From Elysia chlorotica (lineage: Eukaryota > Mollusca > Gastropoda > Plakobranchidae), in assembly GCA_003991915.1 (NCBI GenBank), contig RQTK01000332.1:276485-340484 (forward strand): a stretch of DNA of 64,000 nt, written 5' to 3'. This document shows, one piece after another, positions 43,901-64,000 of this stretch. A model generated the notes under the pieces. It did not search any database, was not told the DNA's origin, and saw only the letters and a list, made by a program, of their open reading frames with translations. Positions within the stretch are counted from its first letter, which is position 1. Each line of letters opens with the position of its first letter. The translations under genes and the position numbers were made by a program.

Positions 43901-46900
43901 CTCATCATCATCACTGTCACTACCATACATTGCAACATTAAGTGCAACTTTTTTGGTTGAAGCAGGTTTTGAAGTATCACCAGATATGGTAGAAGTACTA
44001 GGCTTTTGAATAGTTTTTTGAGATTTTGTTTGACTAGGTACTTGGGCTGTGATTGCTGGCTTCTTTGAGAGAGTGTGAGGAATTAGAGGTCTATTGATCT
44101 CCTTCTTTGCAGAATGAATAGGAGGGGGCAGCAAAGAAAAAAGTCCACTTTTGCTCTGGGGAAATAAAAAGAAGTAAAGATGAGATTTAGTATTTGATAC
44201 CATAAATATTCGACTACTTTAAGACATTTTACTTCAAAAGGTGGGCTTTGAAATCATTTATATGTCTCTTAAAATTTAGGTGACTTCAAAATTAGACTGT
44301 GTCTTTCACTTATTTTCACTATGAAAAACCAATAGGAAAAGTTATCATATGTGTAGCCGCCAGACAAAAGCATAGAATTTTCAGATTTTCATCACTTGAA
44401 TTGAGCCAAATGGATTGTTTTTCTCAGTTACAGACTGCACAAATAATTTTTTTTAAATTCCTACAAAAGAAAAAAAAAAGAAATTAACAAAGATATTTTC
44501 TAAATTCATGAAGCCTTTGCACGCATGTGCCTACGTGACACAGGAAAGGGCTCATATTTCATAGGTTGTTTTTTTTTAGAATAGTTCATTAGATGGAAAC
44601 ATTCACATGGAACACTGGTTGTAAATTTTTAAAATATCTTGAGCTTGTCTTTTAAATGAGAAGTTTCAAGAGATCTCAAATAGTTTAATTTTAAATTAAA
44701 AAAAAAAACAACAGCTTTGAAGGTCCAAATATTACACAATTAAAGGGGACGTGGGCAAAAAAAAAAAGTATTTAAAACATTTGAAGATATTAAGATGTAT
44801 TGCAACATTTAATATTTAGTAAAATACTGTAGAAATTATAAACTTTGATAATCCAGAACTTTTAAAATCTCCAATCATCAATTAAAATACTTCTATCACC
44901 ACTTCCAAGGGTCCTTTTTCCAGTCACATGTGATCTACTGATCAAAGAAGTCAAGCATCGTAGACTTTATATCTAGCATGTGAGACAACCAGGGTAAACT
45001 AGGCATAAGTAGCTGGTATAAAGTTTGAATTAGAGCCCTTTAAACATAGAAAAACAATATATTTACCTTTTTCATTTTCAAGCAAAAGGATTACCTTTGG
45101 TTCTATAAATTAATATTTGATGCTTTTCAACACAGTATAATCAAAAAGTCCTATCTCTAACATGGTTTCTTCATTCACTACACATATGCAACAAATGAGT
45201 TTAAATACTTTATGGCTAATTCAACCTCAACTTACCAAAGCAGGGGCTGGCTTTTTCAGGAGAATGTCATCTTTATCAATATCAGTCTGGAAATTAGGGG
45301 AAATAAAATAAGATGAAAAAGTTTAGATGATTCCTACCAAATGTATAAGAAACTTATTTAAATATTAGTCAATTAAAATAGTGAGTCATATGCATGATTC
45401 TGTTTGTAATTAAAAGATTCAGAAACTGAAAAAAACAAAACAAAAAACAATTGAACTGTCACAGAGAGACAGCACAGGGATACCATGACCTCTGTTTCAG
45501 CCAGTGACCATAATTATATTGAAATCAACACGGACATTAGAAGACAAAATTGAAGAAACATTTCTGTCTGATCAGGCGATTGAACCAGAGACCTCTCAAA
45601 TAGAAGCCCATCACTATACTTCTTAAGTCAGCTCATCCTCACATTCACAAGTAAAGAGTATAGGCGTGTATTGATAAAGATATATAAGATGTAAAGGAAT
45701 TTAGGAACAGAAGTGTGACACACAAATATGACAGTGAATATAAAAAGTTAAGATTGTAAAGGAATGGAAAAAAAAGGAATGAGGAATATTCTACACTTTT
45801 TAAACTGGCATTGAAACAATGCATAATATATAAACAATAAAGAAAGAGAAAATATTTAATGAGAAAACTACTATGAAACATGAAAATGAATTACCTTGTC
45901 CAATGAAGGTATGGTGATTTTGACTGGTTGCTTCTTTTTATCAGGTGGCTTTTGAGCATTTTCAATTTCAGACTGCTTTGGCTTCACTTCCTCTTCTAAT
46001 TCATCTTCTTCCTGTATGGCTTCTTTAACATTTGAACGTGGAGCTGGCAAATCTGCACAAAATCACAAAAATTAAATACCCATTTTTAAGATATGTATAA
46101 AAGTCAGAATTATTTTTTTTTAAATAAATTGATTGGCTCAAATTTGATTATAATTACAATTAATTTGCATATATATACAGTGGTCTCCGTCTAAGAATTC
46201 TCTGCTTACAAACCTCTTCTAACTCGCTCCCCCTTTGAAACATGTATTTTCCTCTTTAAGTTTAATTAAGGCCGCTACAAATCCGCTCTTGGCCTCACAA
46301 AAAGTCTAAGAACCTGTTTTAAGAAAGCCTAATATAATTTTTAAAGTTATTTTTCAAGCTAAAATGTTATTTATTTTGCTGAGCGTGGTAACTGTTTCTA
46401 TAGGCATCTAATACTGAAAAGATTGGCGCGTACATCTGAATACATGCGATTAGATGGGTGGGAGTACTACAAGTAGGCCTGCACCTGAGTGAAATTCATA
46501 GGCGGGCAGCAGTTGTTACGTTAAATGCAAGACTGTGTAGGCATCCAATCACTGAGGGGTATTGGGTAAGCATGACTTGAGCATTGAGCCAACAACTTAA
46601 ATCTCGCCCAACACTGCTCTGTTTTGCTCAACACGTCTGTCAATCACTCCAAAAGGTTTGCTTATTGACTCTGAAAAGTGAAAGGGTGGTCTCTCTGTCT
46701 TTTCTCTCATCCCCCCTCTCTCTTTATGTCTCTCTCTCCCATCCCTCTCGTTTCTTTCTATCTTATTCTTCATCTCACTTTTTTTTTCATTCTCTCTCCC
46801 CTCTCTATAACTATAAGCCTCTCATTCTCTCTCTTTTTTTCTCCCATCCCTCTCACCCACCTCTCTCTTAGTCTTAGCGTCTCTTTCGCCCATCTCTCTT

Positions 46901-47941
46901 CTTTCTTTCTATTACTTTTCTATATAGATCTTTTTTTTTTCTTCCTCTACTCTCTCATTTCTTCTTTTTTCTTTATCTCTCTATAAGAGACATGGCGGTC
47001 CAAGGGTACTCAATCTCCAATCTCATAGCTGTATATTCAGTTTTGTTAAATTTCCTTCAATTCTCATGCTTTTTAAATCAAAACGTTTACAGAATCTATA
47101 GTTATCTAAGAGTAAGGCTGTTCGGAAGTGGCTACAGATCCGTAGAAAGCCATCTGGTGAAGATCAAACAAATCGATCTTTCTTTAGCTATCCCCAACTC
47201 CCTGTTTCTGACAGTTTACAGGCAGGGAACTCAAAGAGTTTGACATGGTGGTGTGAACAGCTTTTTGTCCTATACTGAGAATCATACTTCATAAGGGTGG
47301 CCGCAATAATACAATTGTTATCACTGAGGACCACTCATGCAATGTGCCCATCATACAATTCCTTTATCAAACTTCAAAGCCGTCTCTCTCTCCCTTTTGC
47401 TGTCTATCCCTGGCTCTGGCTCTCTGTTTCTCTCTCTCTCCCCCCCCCTATTAAATACTTTCCCTGGATTTGACATCTTCTAGGTTTGCCACGGGGATCA
47501 TAAACGGCAAATGTATTTAACTATTTAGTTATTTATATAATTTATAATAAGTAATGTTTCATTCTTTCAATTATATAGCCTTGAACAATCTAGATATACA
47601 TAGAATTATTAAACTTGTTTTTATTTCTTCAGCATAATTTCAAATTTGGCTATAAAAATAGTACCTTCTAATGATGAAATTGAAGTTGAATCAACCAAGC
47701 CAACATTTAAATTTGATGGTACTGAGTGAATGGTGCCTGTTGCAGATAGCGAGGGTAGCAGCGAAGAAGCTGTTGATACAGATGTTGAGCTTACTGTCTC
47801 AAACTCGTCCTCATCACTGATGTGACCTATTCCTGAATTCCCTTCAAGTTTTGAGTTTTCTGTTGAGTTTCTTGGCACTTGGTCTCCATCCGATTCCTCT
47901 CCATCACTCTCATCACTAGCATTGTAGGCGACCAATGACAT
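40906..47941 (-). CDS. PRCC: PRCC homologue (proline-rich nuclear protein), complete in seven exons
   Basis: Seven exons (47941-47665, 46052-45895, 45286-45236, 44155-43463, 42531-42463, 41978-41775, 40992-40906) join in frame to 512 residues. The start MSLVAYNASDESDG matches the conserved PRCC N-terminus (MSLVAY plus acidic serines). Conserved blocks follow: KKKQPVKITIPSL, SGLFSLLPPP, NRPLIPHTLSKKP, DSDDDEEVSASNFFSL, NDAPLDFGHV and GKRKRGLEEAINFVD. The end, AKERELELKNQWAQNR then KKQTQSKYGF, is the diagnostic family signature. PRCC is a nuclear protein linked to spliceosome/mRNA-processing and mitotic-checkpoint factors; in humans its gene is fused to TFE3 in papillary renal carcinoma. The proline-rich N-terminal half of the mammalian protein is largely replaced by Ser/Thr-rich sequence here. 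Confidence 0.95.
41775..41978 (-). CDS. PRCC: PRCC exon 6
   Basis: 68 codons, phase 0 at both ends. FYRMSGKRKRGLEEAINFVD corresponds to the FKRLQGKRNRG-INFV block, and PTAQQRRKKQITYLAYQ to the conserved GQQRRKHQITYLIHQ block. Confidence 0.95.
42463..42531 (-). CDS. PRCC: PRCC exon 5
   Basis: 23 codons, EADNGSFDTVGDDDLKQFMS then DKE, between AAATTTCAG and GTAAGC; phase 0 at both ends. Confidence 0.88.
43463..44155 (-). CDS. PRCC: PRCC exon 4 (largest)
   Basis: 231 codons, phase 0 at both ends, starting SKSGLFSLLPPPIHSAKKE. It contains DSDDDEEVSASNFFSL and NDAPLDFGHVNN, both alignable with vertebrate PRCC, around a long Ser/Thr/Ala-rich stretch. It ends YNMVDAE at a GTAACA donor. Confidence 0.93.
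45236..45286 (-). CDS. PRCC: PRCC exon 3 (51-nt micro-exon)
   Basis: Seventeen codons, TDIDKDDILLKKPAPAL, between AATTTCCAG and GTAAGT; phase 0 at both ends, so skipping would keep the frame. Confidence 0.88.
45457..45640 (-). repeat. SINE-like repeat related to family A (PRCC intron)
   Basis: The body shares GACAGCACAGGGATACCATG and TTTCAGCCAGTGACCAT with family A. On minus the head reads GAGCTGACTTAAGAAGTATAGTG followed later by a B box, GGTTCAATCGCC. Confidence 0.6.
45895..46052 (-). CDS. PRCC: PRCC exon 2
   Basis: The acceptor GATTTTGTGCAG precedes 46052; phase 1 in, phase 0 out at GTAATT. It encodes LPAPRSNVKEAIQEEDELEE and ends KKKQPVKITIPSLDK, which matches the KKRKEPVKI block of vertebrate PRCC. 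Confidence 0.93.
46690..46985. repeat. Pyrimidine-rich (CT)n low-complexity tract
   Basis: Imperfect TCTCTC/CCCTCT DNA in PRCC intron 1; no real coding content. Confidence 0.85.
47665..47941 (-). CDS. PRCC: PRCC exon 1 (start codon)
   Basis: ATG at 47941 in MSLVAYNASDESDGEESDG; 92 codons plus one base, ending SISSLEG at a GTACTA donor (47664). Phase 1 out. A cluster of TAGATC palindromes lies immediately upstream (47947-48010). Confidence 0.93.
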
Positions 47942-47946
47942 TTCGA

Positions 47947-48195
47947 ATATCTAGATCTAGATTTATATCTAGCAAGTTTTAAGTTCAATTTAGATCTAGA
48001 TCTAGATCTCTAGAGGCCTAATATGGACTTCCAATAATCTTGAATCTATATTTAAAAGCTTTTATAATCTAGATTCGGTTAATGATTTGGTACACTATCT
48101 TGATCCTGACTGGGGGGACAATCTAGATCTAGGTTTGGATAAGAATGTGGACTTGCAACTACAGCACTATTACTAGAGTAGATAACTAGATCTAG
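47947..48195. repeat. TAGATC palindromic repeat cluster upstream of PRCC
   Basis: Many copies of TCTAGATCTAGAT lie from 6 nt upstream of the PRCC start codon outwards, probably covering its 5' UTR and promoter. Confidence 0.75.
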
Positions 48196-48199
48196 GAAT

Positions 48200-51039
48200 C
48201 TACTTTTTTCTAGGCCTAAAACAAAGCTTCTTGTAGTAGCTGGCCTGAACTATGAAAACATATGAAAACGAAACGCATTAAGCTTCTTAAACGAAATCAA
48301 ACATGCAGAAAAATATGCCCATACTATTATTTATGTTCATAAAACAGTGCCAGATACTTTCAATGCTCTTCCCTTGCCAAATAAACATGAATAAAATTTA
48401 ATCCTAGCGAAAATACACCCTCTTCCTCTCTCATTCCGTATATGAAGTCCCTAACAGATTAAAACATTAAAGTAGTCTGTAGCCTTGCTATTTTTTCGTA
48501 TTGTTTTATTTTTATATTAAGGCATTTTATCATAATTAAAAAAATATAATAAATTATATTTATCTGTAAGACATTTTGCATTTCTGATATCTACATGTTT
48601 TTTATTGTTTTTTACATCTATATTCCTAGTGTATATACATTAAAAAAAAAGTAAATTGTTATGAAGGCCTAACTTGAGGTTGAAAGCCTACGTGTATTGT
48701 AAAATGGAAGGTGCACTTTACCAACTTCTATATTTTTTGTGTCTCGCAATTTATTGCCACTACTACCAACACTACTACTGCTGCTGTATGTACTAGTACT
48801 ACTGCTATACTTGAAAATTTGAAGTTCCTGATAGAGACAGACTCTCTGGACTAATCTAATGATCATGTTTACTTTCATCATGTTATCGGTATAAGGAATG
48901 TGACTTCACCAAGAGTTATGTAACTTTTGTGGTATACATGTACTCCTCTATAGTTTTCAGTTAGCTCATCAAGCGATGATGTCCACAGAGACGTGGGTAA
49001 TGCCAAGTGGTAAGACTTCAAAAGGTGACATGAGAGTGCAAACGAAAAAATAGTTACTACAAAATGACACTGAGATGCTTCTCCTTGTTTAAGAGAACAA
49101 CTTTTGGTGATATTTCATTCCCTATAGCAGATTTTAAAATTTACCTACTGATCATGTGTACATGTAATTGAATATTAAAGGTTTATGGTGTTTCACATTA
49201 GAAGAGAGGGCCCAATGCATGACTTACATGAATTGGGGAGTATTGCTAAACAGTGAGCACAATTTTAAAATTTTACATATATTTTCCATAAGAATTTTCC
49301 CAATTTTTCAAGACAAAAACAACCATTTTTTTAAAATAAAGGAGTAAAATATTTTTGGCATTTTTGTATTTTGTAAATTTGTCAAATCACATTTTCACCT
49401 TTGATCCAGGTGTTTTAACGTTGATGTATTCATAATGGTAAGGCATGAGAAATTCTGAGATCTAAAGCCAAATAACATTTACTCAGTGGTTAGTGAATAG
49501 TACTGTGATAGTATTGAAATGTATTGCATTTTTAATGACTATTATTTTCATGAAGAGCCTTGACCATACTTTGTTATGGAAGTTCATGATAAAAATAAAA
49601 TATATTAGTACATGTAGGCATAGTATCATACGACTTCACCTACATGTCCAGCCTGTCAACCAAAGATGTTAACAGTTATTGTATTATCGACAGCCTGAAC
49701 TGTAAATAAACGTCCCACAGATTTTGTTACTCACAGTGTAGTGAATGATTATGCGGGTGGTTTTCCATTACCTGTGTACACATAGATAAGCCCCCTTAGT
49801 TGCCATTTATGCATTTATATTGAATGCTCATCTGTAAATTCGTAACCTGTTTGTTGTGACCCAGTGTTTATTGCATGAATAAAAAATGAAGATCAATTAA
49901 CTCATTTTAACAATTTCAAAATGATTTATTTGGAAAAAATGTGAAGTTACAAAATTGACACATTCACAATCAAACGCACACAAACACTTCTACATGCTTC
50001 TTCAAGTCATTCCCTGCAACTTCACACAACAGTTCAAAGTACTGATCATAGGATTCCCTCTTTTTCTTTCATTGTCATCTATTTCACACATAGAGAGATA
50101 CAGCAAAGACACATTAGGCTTCAGATTATAATAACAATACAAACATATATATAAAAAAGATCAATATTGACCCATTTGCACTCTCATTTCAAATAATATG
50201 TTCATTTTGTATGATCAGATCAACATTCGCTCACTTGCAGTTAACTCATTTTGTATTAAATTCTGAACCTCAGACCTTAAGATTGTTTTTAAAAGCTTCT
50301 TTGATATCAACCTTATGGTACAAGAACCATCTCTAGTAGGAATTCCTACATGTGCATTTATTAAAGCTTATATGAATTTCTGATAACGAATGTTGAAAAA
50401 GATTTAAAGTTAAGTAAAGTTTGTCTCACAGAGTGTTGGGGAACCAAGCATTAGGGTCCTGCTTGTAATATGCAACCAGCACTTGTAAGGTTGGTTGCAA
50501 TTACTCCTCGACACACTGAACTTATGCAGTGACTTAGAAGATTCACCCTTTCCGTGCCGGATTGACACAGGGGGGCCCACACAAAGTTTTGGCCATGCTG
50601 AATATTAAAACCAGCACCTTAACAAATGTGAATTGAATAGATTGGGACTTGTACAAAGTGAGATAAATATCCAATGTATGTAAACTGGATCACCACAACA
50701 AAAACCTTGCTAAGCATAACCCGCCAAAAACATGTTGAATATCAAAATACACACATTCATGAAACTTGCACCAAGACTCATGATATTATTTTTTTCACAT
50801 TTTAGAGTCACAATTACACGGACTACAAATAGCTATATCAGTGGCACTGAAAATATGCAATACATGCTAAAAAATGTCACAAAGAAATTAAATAAGTTTT
50901 GTTAACAGATCCATAGAAGACACACAGAATGAATCATACAGTTATAAAAGCACTATATTGAATTGTTCTTTGTGTTAAGACCCATTAAAACTTCTTATAT
51001 TTGGATGTGAGTCTATAAAGTACTGTACAATAACTGTTA
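48200..51039. other. PIGS-PRCC intergenic region, no gene seen
   Basis: AT-rich DNA between the PRCC start and the PIGS end. A Ser-rich 70-codon minus frame (48669-48881) comes from a short CTA/CTG-type repeat and resembles no protein I know. Confidence 0.6.
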
Positions 51040-51415
51040 ATATTTGAGAATTAATGAAACTATTTAGAAGTCTTGATGACATGAACCTCATTCTGAAGGA
51101 GAGAAGACTCCGGTGGTATGGCCACGTGGAACGGTCAAGCGGAGCTATCAAGACAGCATTGGACATGCAAGTAACAGGAAGTCGTGGAAAAGGGAGACCC
51201 AGAATGACATGGAAGCAGGTGACAGAGAGGGATCGGAAAGACTGGAAACTCTCAACAACTGACCCTCATGACAGAAACACCTGGAGATCTGGTGTGAGAT
51301 CAGCCATGCGTGCAGCAAGCCAGCTACCTGGAAGGGGGTCCACTGATGTGGATGTTGCCCCAGTACCTGCACGTTAATCAAAATACCGATGATGATGATG
51401 ATGATGATGATGGTT
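51040..51415 (+). mobile_element. 3' fragment of a non-LTR retrotransposon (RTE/L1-like) with (GAT)n tail
   Basis: The plus-strand frame 51054-51377 encodes LKERRLRWYGHVERSSG and GSRGKGRPRMTWKQVTERD, the familiar C-terminus of RT-encoding LINE ORFs. The frame is intact to its stop and is followed by an ATC-GAT microsatellite (51388-51412), a typical LINE 3' tail. The element is 5'-truncated and lies just downstream of PIGS, in opposite orientation. Confidence 0.82.
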
Positions 51416-51703
51416 TTTATTTTATTCTCTTTCATTTTTCCTGCAAGTTCTTATAGCTCAAGGGCACACTGTCATCACCTGATCAGTGCAATTGTATTTG
51501 TGTTGAAACAAGGTAATTTTCAAAAATAGTTGGTTGGTACATCTCATGCTTTTAAAAAGGAAAAAAAAAATATATTTCTACAAAGAATCATTCAACTTAT
51601 AACACCCAAATATGTAGCTCGAAAGTAGTGAAGCAAATGGAAAACATAAAAAGATGTATCACTCAGAGGGAACTTAAGGTAAAAAAAAAAAATTTGCAAC
51701 TAT

Positions 51704-63438
<11,735 letters not shown>

Positions 63439-63584
63439 CTGAAAAGAAAAAGAAAAGAATTTCCAGCAAATAAGTTAACAAATTATGAAAAGACATCACA
63501 TGTCGATAAGAATTGTTTTCTGCTTTTCTTTTCGGTTTTAGCAAACTCGAGTTAATTTCTTTTTCTGCTCAGGTTTTAGTCGCG

Positions 63585-63985
63585 CAATTATCTGTAGTTG
63601 TATGATGACCAGAAACAACATTTTTTTGCCATAGCTGCGCAGAAGGGCGCATTTTCTGAATAAAAGCGTGCAATTTTCACTTTTAAAAGTAAGCCACAAT
63701 AGCAAAACATCTAGAAAAAATATGCACTAAAGCAGAAGACAGACAAGGATGGAAAACTTTTACCGCAGAATTAATGAAAACAGACGAAGCTGCAAGATCT
63801 GTTGACCACGCTGGCAAAAGGCTCTAGTCTAAGTAAGTAAGTCAAAAGTAAGCCAAAGTATGCGAGGTGTGATCTCAGATATTGCCGGTAAACTGCTTGT
63901 TGAGTTAAAAGATAAACTCTCATCAGACTGCTGAAAAAAAAGCAATGGTCTTCGTGACTGTGGATCTAGGCTTTGTGTAAGCACT
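63585..63985 (+). repeat. Dispersed repeat family C, copy 2 (runs to window end)
   Basis: Counterpart of 29380-29640. It occupies the region where the missing first PIGS exon might be expected and runs close to the N gap at 63994-63997. Confidence 0.65.
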
Positions 63986-64000
63986 TGGAGTTTNNNNAAA

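Noticed and set aside
48669-48881. Additional upstream PRCC exon (Ser-rich minus frame)
   Set aside because: PRCC already starts at 47941 with the conserved MSLVAY; this frame comes from a short trinucleotide-like repeat.

Overview
This is a eukaryotic, intron-rich, AT-rich genomic window, most likely from a mollusc and probably a gastropod. I base that on the animal genes present, the abundant (GA)n/(CT)n, poly-T and poly-G tracts, and several tRNA-derived SINE-like repeats. The species assignment is inference. All three recognisable protein-coding genes lie on the minus strand, so transcription runs from high to low coordinates: PIGS, then PRCC, then a C2H2 zinc-finger gene with a very unusual exon layout. 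No rRNA, convincing functional tRNA, CRISPR array or prokaryotic feature is visible.

PIGS (63438 down to 51704; first exon not seen) encodes the PIG-S subunit of the GPI transamidase. Thirteen exons can be joined in frame from the N-terminal membrane anchor to the C-terminal membrane segment. Its large intron between 59316 and 62084 holds a decayed non-LTR retrotransposon and several repeats. PRCC (47941 down to 40906) is complete in seven exons and encodes a 512-residue proline-rich nuclear protein homologous to human PRCC, with the diagnostic C-terminal block intact.

The main feature is the zinc-finger locus (about 28262 down to 3055). A short first coding exon and one long constant exon (27415-26221) encode about 419 residues. 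This region has no BTB domain. It carries two SUMO-consensus lysines and an acidic SUMO-interacting-type motif just before the splice donor. Downstream are 17 tandem candidate terminal exons (named ZF1 to ZF17 here, in transcription order). Each starts at a recognisable 3' splice site, each begins in exactly the same codon phase, each encodes two or three C2H2 fingers (usually followed by a CCHC finger), and each ends with its own stop codon. The constant exon donor has the matching phase. The layout is that of one N-terminus joined to any of 17 alternative DNA-binding C-termini, the same logic as Drosophila lola or mod(mdg4) but with an unrelated N-terminal region.

The rest is introns and intergenic DNA with microsatellites, dispersed repeats (at least four families with two or more copies here), two copies of one LINE family, an RTE-like LINE tail, a foldback element, a 331-bp element with a tRNA-like head and inverted ends, and a near-perfect 226-bp tandem duplication. 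Exon boundaries were read by eye from splice consensus, reading-frame continuity and remembered family conservation; no RNA evidence was available.
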